Source of the DNA: Bradyrhizobium ontarionense
Lineage (GTDB): Bacteria; Pseudomonadota; Alphaproteobacteria; Rhizobiales; Xanthobacteraceae
Direction: 5' to 3'
NCBI RefSeq assembly: GCF_021088345.1
Contig: NZ_CP088156.1
Location: 6,262,001-6,326,000 of the forward strand
DNA: 64,000 nucleotides
Shown here: in pieces, positions 55,643 to 63,354 of the stretch
Position numbering within the stretch: the first letter of the stretch is position 1
Layout: every line of letters begins with the position of its first letter
The notes under the pieces: generated by a model
Databases searched by the model: none
Told to the model about the DNA's origin: nothing
Seen by the model: only the letters and a program-made list of their open reading frames with translations
Position numbers and translations under genes: made by a program

Positions 55643-56708
55643 GAAGCACTCCTGGAACGGAGGAGAAGGGAGAGGCCGGCAGCGCCGGCATGCGCGACGG
55701 CGTGCCTTGGGCGGCCGCCTGCAGCGCGCGCACGATCAGGTTGCGCGCGAGCGGGATCTTGTAGGCGTTGTCGCCGGAGGGGTTTGCCTCACGCAGCGCC
55801 GCATCTGCGGCCTGCTGGAATGCACGCGCCTCCGCAGGCTGGCCCGCGAGCAGCGCCTCCGCCTCGTGTGCGCGCCACGGCTTGGCCGCGACGCCGCCGA
55901 GCGCCAGGCGCGCCTGCTTGATCTTGTTGTTCTCGATCACGAGACCGGCGGCGGCAGATACCACGGCAAACGCATAGGAATTGCGCTCGCGCACTTTGAG
56001 ATAGCGCGCGTGCTTTGCGAACGCGCGCGCTGTGGCGGGCAGCCGGACCGCCACGATGATCTCGCCAGGGGCGAGCACGGTCTCGCGCTCCGGCGTCGTG
56101 CCGGGCAACAGATGCAGCGCCTCCAGCGCGACCTCGCGCCGGCCCGCTTTGCCTTCGATCTCGACCACGGCATCGAACGCCGCCAGCAGTACGCAGAAAT
56201 CGGACGGGTTGGTGGCGATGCAGGCCTCGCTCCAGCCCAGCACGGCATGCTGATGGTTGTCGCCGCCGCGTGCGTCGCAGCCGGCGCCGGGCGTGCGCTT
56301 GTTGCAGGCCGAGGCCGGATCGTAGAAATAGGCGCAGCGCGTCCGCTGCAGCAGATTGCCGCCGACAGTCGCCGCATTGCGCAGCTGCGCCGAGGCGCCG
56401 GACAGCAGCGCTTCCGCGACGGCCGGAAAATCATGCGCGAAGTCCGCGTCATGCGCGAGGTCCGCGTCATGCGCGAGGTCGGCATTGCGCACCAGCGCGC
56501 CGATCCTGACGTCGCCATTGCCGAGCTTGTCGATCCGCTTGAGCTCGCCGAGCTGCGAGATGTCGACCAGCCGCGACGGCCTGACGACGTTGCCCTTCAT
56601 CAGGTCGAGCAGATTGGTGCCGGATGCGAGATAGGCAGCGCCCGGCGCGCTAGCCGCCGTGATCGCTTCCGCGACCGTCGACGGCCTCACATAATCGAAC
56701 CGGTTCAT
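55632..56708 (-). CDS. paoB: Aldehyde oxidoreductase, FAD-binding subunit (PaoB-like)
   Basis: 358 residues. The FAD-binding core is clear (FDYVRPSTVAEAITAA, LASGTNLLDLMKGNV, and NAATVGGNLLQRTRCAYFYDP). Four cysteines (C125, C135, C144 and C163) in the insert match the [4Fe-4S] site known from PaoB and 4-hydroxybenzoyl-CoA reductase. Residues 77-94 are an in-frame triple repeat, (A/L)AHDAD-type, absent from the typical family pattern; its DNA is three 18-base units at 56431-56484. ATG 56706-56708 overlaps the 2Fe-2S gene by four bases. Confidence 0.92.
   Translation of the reverse strand: MNRFDYVRPSTVAEAITAASAPGAAYLASGTNLLDLMKGNVVRPSRLVDISQLGELKRIDKLGNGDVRIGALVRNADLAHDADLAHDADFAHDFPAVAEALLSGASAQLRNAATVGGNLLQRTRCAYFYDPASACNKRTPGAGCDARGGDNHQHAVLGWSEACIATNPSDFCVLLAAFDAVVEIEGKAGRREVALEALHLLPGTTPERETVLAPGEIIVAVRLPATARAFAKHARYLKVRERNSYAFAVVSAAAGLVIENNKIKQARLALGGVAAKPWRAHEAEALLAGQPAEARAFQQAADAALREANPSGDNAYKIPLARNLIVRALQAAAQGTPSRMPALPASPFSSVPGVLHDA
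56431..56484. repeat. In-gene tandem repeat, 3 x 18 bases
   Basis: Units TCATGCGCGAAGTCCGCG, TCATGCGCGAGGTCCGCG and TCATGCGCGAGGTCGGCA, contiguous and in frame, adding six residues per copy to the FAD subunit. Confidence 0.95.
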
Positions 56709-57199
56709 GCCGCGCGCTCCGTATTGTCCGCAAGCGTCGCCTGCGCGTCCAGCACCGCCTCGACGATGCCGACATAGGCGCTGCAGCGGCACAGATTGCC
56801 GCTCATGCCTTCGCGGACGCGGTCCGCGTCGTTGCCGGCCTGGCCTTCATTGATGAGGCCGACCGCGCTCATGATCTGGCCGGGCGTGCAGAAGCCGCAT
56901 TGCAGGGCGTCGTGGGCGATGAAGGCCTGCTGCACCGGGTGCAGCTGGTCGCCATGGGCCAGCCCTTCGATGGTGGTGATCGCCGCGCCGTCGAGACTGG
57001 CGGCCAGCGTCAGGCAGGAATTGATGCGGCGGCCGTCGACGAGGACGGTGCAGGCGCCGCACTGGCCGCGGTCGCAGCCTTTCTTGGTGCCGGGGAGGTG
57101 GAGACGCTCGCGCAGCAGGTCGAGCAGGGTGACGCGGGGGTCGTCGAGCGCAAGCGTTCGCGGCTCACCGTTGACGGTGAGTCTGACAGTCCAATTCAT
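56705..57199 (-). CDS. paoA: Aldehyde oxidoreductase, [2Fe-2S] subunit (PaoA-like)
   Basis: 164 residues carrying two [2Fe-2S] clusters that relay electrons from Moco to FAD. Plant-ferredoxin cluster Cys: 42, 47, 50 and 62 (GCDRGQCGACTVLVDG); second cluster Cys: 101, 104, 137 and 139 (QCGFCTPGQIM, NLCRCSAYV). E. coli PaoA has a twin-arginine leader; none is visible here, so the complex is probably cytoplasmic. It is the first gene of the operon, under the promoter at 57327-57355. Confidence 0.95.
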   Translation of the reverse strand: MNWTVRLTVNGEPRTLALDDPRVTLLDLLRERLHLPGTKKGCDRGQCGACTVLVDGRRINSCLTLAASLDGAAITTIEGLAHGDQLHPVQQAFIAHDALQCGFCTPGQIMSAVGLINEGQAGNDADRVREGMSGNLCRCSAYVGIVEAVLDAQATLADNTERAA

Positions 57200-57326
57200 G
57201 CGTTGTTCCGATCGAAGCGATGGCCTAATCGGATCGCAGCGGGCACAGCCTTACGGGCGGTGGTCCGTCCAGATCCAGCGACCGCGGGGCGAGCAAGGGA
57301 GTAGCCGTCCCCGGGTGGCAGGTCTA

Positions 57327-57355
57327 TTTATACGGAGGAGTCCTCCGTTTAGCAA
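57327..57355 (-). promoter_or_regulatory. pao operon promoter with TetR operator in the spacer
   Basis: Minus strand: -35 TTGCTA (57355-57350), 17-base spacer, -10 TATAAA (57332-57327). The spacer consists almost wholly of a perfect palindrome ACGGAGGA-G-TCCTCCGT (57332-57348), so a bound TetR protein would cover the promoter. Confidence 0.8.
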
Positions 57356-57391
57356 GGGTGCAGTGCACGGGGCCGATCAAGAGCTGGTGAG

Positions 57392-57991
57392 ATGGAGACG
57401 AAACCACAAGAGCAGACGCGCAAGCCGCGCGCAGATGCGGTGCGAAACCGCGAGCGCGTGCTGCATGCAGCCAAGCTGGTGTTCTCCGCCGGCGGCCCCG
57501 ATGCGAGCCTCGAGGCGGTGGCGCGGCAGGCCGGCGTCGGCATCGGCACGCTCTATCGTCACTTCCCGACCCGCGAGGATCTGTTCGAGGCGGTCTATCG
57601 CCGCGAGGTCGAGCAGCTCTCGGAGCTGGCCGAGGAGCTGAAGAGCGAGCCGTCGCCGGTCGAGGCGCTCAGGCGCTGGCTGCGCTCGACGGTGCAGTTC
57701 GTCGCCACCAAGAAGGGCATGATGGCGGCGCTGGCGATCGTCATGACCGCGAACTCCGAGCTCGCGGCCTATTCGCACGGTCATCTCACGCGCTCCATCG
57801 GCGCGCTGCTCGCCCGCGCCGTCGAGGCCGGCGAGGTGCGCGCCGACGTCACCGCCGACGACCTGCTCCGCGCGCTGATCGGCATGTGCTACATGCACGA
57901 CCAGACCGGCTGGCAGCAGAGCGTGCTGCGGCTCTTAGATGTGTTCGTGGACGGGTTGCGGGTGGGCAAGGGAAGAGCCAGAGAAGCGTAG
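57392..57991 (+). CDS. TetR/AcrR-family regulator
   Basis: 199 residues. N-terminal HTH: NRERVLHAAKLVFSAGGPDASLEAVARQAGVGIGTLYRHFPTREDLFEAVY, followed by a variable ligand domain ending YMHDQTGWQQSVLRLLDVFVDGL. It is divergent from paoABC with a palindromic operator between, so it most likely represses that operon and is induced by an aldehyde or similar ligand; the ligand is inference. Confidence 0.93.
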   Translation: METKPQEQTRKPRADAVRNRERVLHAAKLVFSAGGPDASLEAVARQAGVGIGTLYRHFPTREDLFEAVYRREVEQLSELAEELKSEPSPVEALRRWLRSTVQFVATKKGMMAALAIVMTANSELAAYSHGHLTRSIGALLARAVEAGEVRADVTADDLLRALIGMCYMHDQTGWQQSVLRLLDVFVDGLRVGKGRAREA

Positions 57992-58009
57992 TTGGCTTTG
58001 GCGTCCTGC

Positions 58010-58528
58010 TCAGCGGGGCGGGAATAGCAATAGAGTCAACAATGTCAGGAAAGCTTCCTGGCTTTGGACGCGAGCGGCTTCGAAGCTCGCCAATGCAGCT
58101 CTCGCCATTCTGATTGCGAGCTGCGCATCCAAGGTTTTGACGCGGATCATCGGATTATAGTCGGCTTCATGGCGCTTCTCTTGCAGCTCCAGGACAGCGA
58201 ATGCGAACGCTTGAAGGTTTGCTCCAAAGCCTCCAGAGGGCGCAAACGGTTGATATTTGGCGGAGAGCTTCGACTTTTTGACCTCCTCGCATAGCAATCG
58301 AAGGTCTCGATGATCCACGGCCCTATAGACGAGGGCGTACAAAGATGTCCCTTGTTTCGTCTTGCCGATGAATTGATCTGCAGCGGCGATGAGCGTTGCA
58401 TCAAACAATCCATAATAGGCAGCCGAAATTGCGCGACGGATGTTGACCTGTCGTGGCGGCCCCGCGGCGGGCGGAACGATCAACTGCTCCGCCTGCTGAA
58501 ACAAATGCTCCGGATTAAGTATCGCCAA
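58010..58528 (-). CDS. HEPN-like helical protein
   Basis: 172 residues, all-helical. RRAISAAYYGLFDATLIAAADQFIG and LQAFAFAVLELQEKRHEADYNP resemble HEPN proteins, but the R-x4-6-H ribonuclease motif is not seen; Asp occupies the usual His position. Start TTG 58528 is 14 bases inside the preceding gene, so the two are coupled. HEPN genes overlapping a small partner often form toxin-antitoxin or defence pairs; here that is inference, since the partner is not a recognised nucleotidyltransferase. Confidence 0.75.
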   Translation of the reverse strand: MAILNPEHLFQQAEQLIVPPAAGPPRQVNIRRAISAAYYGLFDATLIAAADQFIGKTKQGTSLYALVYRAVDHRDLRLLCEEVKKSKLSAKYQPFAPSGGFGANLQAFAFAVLELQEKRHEADYNPMIRVKTLDAQLAIRMARAALASFEAARVQSQEAFLTLLTLLLFPPR

Positions 58529-58802
58529 CGGCCTCGTTCTCCGCCTCGTATTCGATCAGCGGAAAACGGTCCTCGCCTGCGGCCTGGAGCTGCTCCTGGA
58601 TCTGGACCAGCGTATCCAGAACTGCTTCTCCCTCGATGTTGGTCCCTTGGATGGGACTCAATACGATGGTGATCCGCAGGGCATCACGGCCTTCGGAATC
58701 CGCATAGGGCGATGTCGTGACGTCTGTTACCGCGGCGGAGCTGCTCAGATTCGCAGTGGCGACCTGGCGGGCGATGTTGGCGATTTTGGCGTTGTCCAGC
58801 AT
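58515..58802 (-). CDS. Small hypothetical partner of the HEPN-like gene
   Basis: 95 residues. An N-terminal helix (LDNAKIANIARQVATANLSSSAAVTDVTTSPYAD) then beta strands (GRDALRITIVLSPIQGTNIEGEAVLDTLVQIQEQLQAAGEDRFPLIEYE). The second part, a strand pair and a helix, resembles a small ligase/ferredoxin-like fold but no family is recognised. ATG 58800-58802 is preferred; the frame also opens at 58853, giving 17 extra residues from tandem GCATTCCGGA DNA. It is the first gene of the pair. Confidence 0.7.
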   Translation of the reverse strand: MLDNAKIANIARQVATANLSSSAAVTDVTTSPYADSEGRDALRITIVLSPIQGTNIEGEAVLDTLVQIQEQLQAAGEDRFPLIEYEAENEAVGDT

Positions 58803-58893
58803 TGCCGTACTATACGCTGCATTCCGGAACGCTGCATTCCGGAGAGTAGCCACCGGCGACCCGTCCTGAGTTTCGATTGCTGCGACGGCAGCC

Positions 58894-59595
58894 TCACCCC
58901 CGCAGCCACTCCACCAGCGCCTGCGCCGTCTCCCCTGGCTGCTCGGGCTGCGGCAGGTGGCCGCAATGCTCGAGCACGACCAGCCAGCTGCCGGCGATCT
59001 CGTCGGCCATCTCCTTCGACAGGCTGTTCGGGATGGTGTTGTCGGTGTCGCCGGTCAGGATCAGGGTCGGGCAGCGGATCGCGGTCAGCGTCGGCCGCGA
59101 GTCCGGCCGCGTCATCACCGCGGTCTGCTGCCGGACGAAGCCGTCGACGCCGACCTCGTCCGCCATGTCGTGCACGAGCTGGCGCAGCTGCGCATCATCC
59201 TGGCGCGAGGGATGGACGAAGCCGGCAAACAGCTCGTCCACCACGCCGTGATAATCGCCGTCCTTGGCGCGCGTGATCATGGTGCGGCGCCGCGCGCTGG
59301 CCTCCGGCGTGTCGGGCCGCGCCTGGGTGTTGATCAGCGCCAGCCGGCCGACCCGCTCCGGCGCCTGGCGCATGATCTCGAAGGCGATGTAGCCGCCCAT
59401 CGAGTGGCCGGCGAGCGCGAAACGCGGCGGCGCCTCGGCCAGGATGCGACGCGCGATCGATGCCATGCCGTCATCGCGGATGTGGTTCGCCACCATGACC
59501 GGCCCGAGCCGCCACAGCGCCGGGATCACGGGGGCATAGATGCGGGGTGACGAGATCAGTCCGGGCACCAGCACGAGCGGCAGCGCATCTGTCAT
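58894..59595 (-). CDS. Alpha/beta hydrolase
   Basis: 233 residues: PLVLVPGLISSPRIY (oxyanion loop), nucleophile Ser65 in ALAGHSMGGYIAFEI, Asp in LTGDTDNTIP, and His in LEHCGHLPQPEQP. An intact catalytic triad. It resembles MhpC/BioH-like carboxylester hydrolases; substrate unknown. ATG 59595 is chosen because the upstream open frame is Gly/Arg-rich and lacks similarity. Confidence 0.9.
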   Translation of the reverse strand: MTDALPLVLVPGLISSPRIYAPVIPALWRLGPVMVANHIRDDGMASIARRILAEAPPRFALAGHSMGGYIAFEIMRQAPERVGRLALINTQARPDTPEASARRRTMITRAKDGDYHGVVDELFAGFVHPSRQDDAQLRQLVHDMADEVGVDGFVRQQTAVMTRPDSRPTLTAIRCPTLILTGDTDNTIPNSLSKEMADEIAGSWLVVLEHCGHLPQPEQPGETAQALVEWLRG

Positions 59596-59677
59596 GGCTT
59601 TTCCTCTGGAACGGCGTTTCCCGTGTCGGCCCGGGTGTTTTCCACCCGCTGCGCCATTTACGCGCGAGACGCCGCCG

Positions 59678-59984
59678 ATGTCCAACGAAGTCCTCCGGTT
59701 CGAACTGCGGCGCCAGAGCGACGATCTCGTCTATGGCTTTACGCGCATGACCCGTGCCGACGGCAGCGTCGGCTTCAAGCGCGCCGACGGGGATTACTGG
59801 AACGTATGGAAGCCGGACTGGGGCTGGGTGGCGTGGAACGACAGCTCGCAGACCTGCATGGGCCGTCCGTGGCACGTGCTGCCCAGGGACCAGGGCGGAT
59901 CACGGCGCAGCACCGCCCGAGGGCGACTGGGTCAGCGACAAGGGCCCGAAGTCCTACGTCTACAGTTTGATCCATCTCCGATGA
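59678..59984 (+). pseudogene. Small conserved hypothetical gene with a one-base frameshift
   Basis: The ATG at 59678 opens a sensible protein (VLRFELRRQSDDLVYGFTRM, then DYWNVWKPDWGWVAWN and CMGRPWHVLP) that turns into Arg-rich nonsense after about 59893. From the same point the +1 frame continues sensibly (ADHGAAPPEGDWVSDKGPKSYVYSL) to a stop at 59982-59984. Removing one G from 59893-59895 joins both into one 101-residue protein. Either a recent frameshift, a sequencing error in GGGCGG, or a frameshift site; the first two are most likely. No family name is known to me. Confidence 0.7.
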
Positions 59985-60778
59985 CGCGCGCAATGCGCCG
60001 TCTGCGTCTCTACGTCGTGCGCTTGGTCGATGACCCCCGAGGATTGTGCGTGATCGCCGGTTGAGGCCCTGATCGCGGAGGATTGCCGGGGGGAAGCGGC
60101 GTTCGCGGCTTTCCCGTGGCATCAGAGATCAGACGCGCGAAGAGGGCGGATCTAACAACTTCCGATCAGTTCCAGTTACCGGCATGACAGCGCGATGTTA
60201 CCTGCGTGTCACTTGCAATAGTGGCGCGGCACCCTCGGCGCCACGACATGATCACGTCCGTGGCAGGCGCTCGCCGAGCCCCGCTCGTGTGGCTTCGAAG
60301 TTATTAGTCGCGGCCATTGGATGGCTCTTGCCAGATTTCGACCATATGTCGTTGTGCAACTAATAGGTGGCGGCTGGCTTGTCGAACTACTTAAAGGCTC
60401 GGCGATTGTGATCGCGGTGGTGCACCGGTGACGTCGAGATCCAGCTCCATGGCCGGCGACGTCGTGCATGCGGCCGAGCGAACGCCGGCGCGGCTTCGGC
60501 GCGCGGGCTGATGGTCTTGTGAGATGTGCCGCCGTCGACGCGGCGGCGCCCGCCAGACGCACGTCATGCCCGACGTTTTCACACGACGTTGCGCCGCGGA
60601 TTCCGGTCGTCGCGATGCCGCCCAGCGCGTCGGAAGGCGGGGTGGCCGAGGCCGATGGTGCGATCGGGAGCGGCCTGGCCGCGCAGGGCTCGTCGCAGCG
60701 CGGACGTGCGCGATCTCCGCGCGCGTGGCCCGGCATGGCCTGCGCCGCTTCATCTGAAGCCGGCGCGGATCGTTTCGG
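59985..60778. other. Gene-poor region
   Basis: About 800 bases. Open frames on both strands (for example 60209-60736 minus and 60468-60782 plus) are Arg/Pro/Ala-rich without recognisable features and overlap one another. Nothing supportable as a gene, RNA or repeat was found. Confidence 0.55.
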
Positions 60779-61666
60779 CTAGACGAGCAGCGGCTGAACG
60801 GCCGCCGCGAGCTTCTTCAGGAGCGGCAGGAAACGCTCCTTCATCTCGTCGATGCCGATGCGATCGACATGCCCGCCGATATTGGCGGCGGCGACGATGC
60901 CGCCATCGTAGCGGCGGATCGGCACGGAGATCGAGCGGAAGCCCTGCTCGGCTTCGCCGTCGACCAGGGAATATCCATCGCTGCGGACGGCGATGATCGA
61001 TGCGATCAGCGCCTCCTTGTCGGTGATCGTCTGCGGTGTCATCGCGGTGAGGGATATGTGCTCGACCGCCTGACGTAGCTGATCGTCTGGCATCCGGCTC
61101 AACAGCGCGCGCCCGACCGAGCTGCAGAAGGCCGGTAGCCGATAGCCGATTTCGAGGCCCGTGGAAAACATCCGCGTCGGCGTCGCGCGCGCAATGAACA
61201 CGACCTCGTCACCGTCGAGAACAGCGAGCGAGCAGACCTCGCGGGCCTCCGCGGCCGCAACGTCCATCAACGGCTGCAATACGGTATTGATCTGATTGGA
61301 TGCGAGGTAGCTGGACGCCAGCAGCAGCACGCGCGGCGTCAGCGAGAACAGCCGGTCGTCGCCGTAGACGAAGCCCGACGCCTTCAACGTCAGAAGGATT
61401 CGCCGGACGGTGGCGCGTGCAAGACCTGTGAGTTCGGCGGCCTTGCTCAAGGTCATCGGTCGGCCCTCGCGACTGAAGGCCTGTATGACGCGCAGACCGC
61501 GATCGAGCGCCTCGACGAACTCGGGTCCGTCGCCGCGCGCCAACTTCTTCTCCTCATCAGTCCGCTTCAGTTTAGGCATCGGCCTGACACGATCCGTTGT
61601 TGTTGTTTTGGGCCGCAGTGAAGCTGCTGTCCGTGTGCCCTTCGGCTTCGGTTGTAGCTTTTTCAC
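60779..61666 (-). CDS. IclR-family regulator (PcaR/PobR branch)
   Basis: 295 residues from the GTG at 61666, which follows AGGGAG; ATG 61579 (266 residues) is the alternative and matches the usual PcaR-like start MPKLKRT. HTH: MTLSKAAELTGLARATVRRILLTLKASGFV. Ligand domain: ATPTRMFSTGLEIGYRLPAFCSSVGRALLS and the end GGIVAAANIGGHVDRIG. Members of this branch sense aromatic acids such as 3-oxoadipate or 4-hydroxybenzoate. Divergent from a Rieske oxygenase gene, with a palindrome between them. Confidence 0.9.
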   Translation of the reverse strand: MKKLQPKPKGTRTAASLRPKTTTTDRVRPMPKLKRTDEEKKLARGDGPEFVEALDRGLRVIQAFSREGRPMTLSKAAELTGLARATVRRILLTLKASGFVYGDDRLFSLTPRVLLLASSYLASNQINTVLQPLMDVAAAEAREVCSLAVLDGDEVVFIARATPTRMFSTGLEIGYRLPAFCSSVGRALLSRMPDDQLRQAVEHISLTAMTPQTITDKEALIASIIAVRSDGYSLVDGEAEQGFRSISVPIRRYDGGIVAAANIGGHVDRIGIDEMKERFLPLLKKLAAAVQPLLV

Positions 61667-61703
61667 TTGCGCTTCTCCCTGTTTAAAGCGAATCTAATCG
61701 AGG

Positions 61704-61717
61704 CGAACATATGTTCG
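61704..61717. promoter_or_regulatory. Perfect palindrome between iclR-type and oxygenase genes
   Basis: CGAACATATGTTCG, a 14-bp perfect palindrome in the 124-base divergent gap, is a likely operator for the IclR regulator. Confidence 0.6.
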
Positions 61718-61790
61718 TCTAGCGCACATTATGCGATGATCGCGTGACGCCCAACGCCCGACTTGCGACGGAACAGGAGAGACGGCCATC

Positions 61791-63149
61791 ATGATGAGCC
61801 ATGAGCAGAATGACCTGATCACGCGCATCGGACAGGCCGCGCCCGCCGGTAAACTAATGAGGATGTACTGGCAGCCGGCCGCGCTGGTGGACGAACTCGC
61901 GGGCGAACGCCCGATCCGCGCGGTCAAGCTGCTCGGCCAGCATTTCGTGCTCTTCAAGGATGAGCAGGGCCGCTATGGACTACTTGACCGCGATTGTCCG
62001 CATCGCGGTGCCGATCTCGCTTTCGGACGGTTGGAGAACGGCGGGCTGCGCTGCGCGTTCCATGGCTGGCTGTTCGACGCCGACGGTCAATGCCTGGAGA
62101 CCCCCGCGGAACCGGCCGGTTCACCGCTATGCCAGAACGTCAGGCAGCGCTCTTATCCCGTGGTCGAGAAGGGCGGCATCCTCTGGGCCTGGCTCGGCGA
62201 CGGTGCAGCCCCGGCGTTCCCGGATCTCGACTGCTTCGCCGCGCCTGAGACCTACACCTTCGCCTTCAAGGGCCTGATCGAGTGCAACTGGCTGCAGGCG
62301 CTGGAGGTCGGCATCGACCCGGCGCACGCCTCGTTCCTGCACCGCTTCTTCGAGGACGAGGACACGTCGACCGCCTACGGCAAGCAGTTCCGCGGCGCCT
62401 CCGCCGACAGCGAGCTGCCGATGACCAAGGTGCTGCGCGAGTATGATCGCCCGATCATCAATGTCGAGCGCACCGAATACGGCCTGCGCATCATCGCGCT
62501 GCGCGAGATCGATGCCGAGCGCACCCATGTGCGCGTCACCAACCAGCTGTTCCCGCATGCCTTCGTGATTCCGATGAGCACGGAGATGACCATCACGCAG
62601 TGGCACGTGCCGGTCGATGACGAGACCTGCTACTGGTACGCGATCTTCACCAGTTACGGCGTGCCGGTCGACAAGGCCAAGATGCGGGCGCAGCGGCTCG
62701 AGCTCTATGAGCTGCCGGACTATCGCTCGCGCAAGAACAAGAGCAACGACTACGGCTTCGATCCGCACGAGCAGGCGACCGCCACCTATACCGGCATGGG
62801 CAACGACATCAACGTGCACGACCAGTGGGCGGTTGAGTCGATGGGGCGGATCCAGGATCGCACCCGCGAGCATCTCGGCCAGTCCGACAAGGCCATCATC
62901 CAGTATCGCCGGCTGCTGCGCGAGCAGATCGAGACCGTCGCGCGCGGCGAGCGGCCGATGCTGTTCCTCGACGCCGCCGAGGCGCGCAGCGTGCAGGGCC
63001 CGGCGACGATGGACGGCATCGGTCCGACCCGCGGCTGGGAGACCTACTGGATGGAGGTCGACGTGCGCCGCCGCCGTCGTGCGCCCTGGGCCGCGCCGGT
63101 GCCAGCGGATATCGTGCGTCTGGCGCCGCATCTGAGCGCGGCGGAGTAA
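61791..63149 (+). CDS. Rieske aromatic-ring-hydroxylating oxygenase, alpha subunit
   Basis: 452 residues, phthalate-dioxygenase-like. The Rieske [2Fe-2S] ligands are C69, H71, C88 and H91 (DCPHRGADLAFGRLENGGLRCAFHGW). The mononuclear iron facial triad lies in GIDPAHASFLH (D176, H179, H184 region). It lacks a beta subunit gene next to it, as is normal for this homotrimeric branch; no reductase is visible before the window end. Substrates of the branch include phthalate, vanillate and N-alkyl or O-alkyl aromatics. ATG 61791 follows CAGGAGAG. Confidence 0.93.
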   Translation: MMSHEQNDLITRIGQAAPAGKLMRMYWQPAALVDELAGERPIRAVKLLGQHFVLFKDEQGRYGLLDRDCPHRGADLAFGRLENGGLRCAFHGWLFDADGQCLETPAEPAGSPLCQNVRQRSYPVVEKGGILWAWLGDGAAPAFPDLDCFAAPETYTFAFKGLIECNWLQALEVGIDPAHASFLHRFFEDEDTSTAYGKQFRGASADSELPMTKVLREYDRPIINVERTEYGLRIIALREIDAERTHVRVTNQLFPHAFVIPMSTEMTITQWHVPVDDETCYWYAIFTSYGVPVDKAKMRAQRLELYELPDYRSRKNKSNDYGFDPHEQATATYTGMGNDINVHDQWAVESMGRIQDRTREHLGQSDKAIIQYRRLLREQIETVARGERPMLFLDAAEARSVQGPATMDGIGPTRGWETYWMEVDVRRRRRAPWAAPVPADIVRLAPHLSAAE

Positions 63150-63169
63150 AGATGCAACCGCAAGACCCT

Positions 63170-63325
63170 GTAGGGTGGGCAAAGGCGCGTTCGCGGCGGT
63201 GTTGCTGCTTTTGCGCTGACGGATGCTGCGAACGCGACGTGCCCACCGCCGCACCGGTACTCGTGAATGGTGGGCACGCCTTCGGACGGCGCGTCGCGCC
63301 GTTCCGACGGCTTTGCCCACCCTAC
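63170..63325. repeat. Palindromic repeat (GTAGGGTGGGCAAAG type)
   Basis: Perfect 15-bp outer arms GTAGGGTGGGCAAAG (63170-63184) / CTTTGCCCACCCTAC (63311-63325), with inner GTGCCCACC / GGTGGGCAC. It fills the gap between the oxygenase and ligase genes. Confidence 0.93.
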
Positions 63326-63354
63326 GCTTCTCACAATGCGTCACGGAGCCATCG

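Noticed and set aside
60209..60782. Several overlapping frames in the gene-poor region
   Set aside because: Arg/Pro/Ala-rich, overlapping on both strands, no motif or ribosome-binding site.
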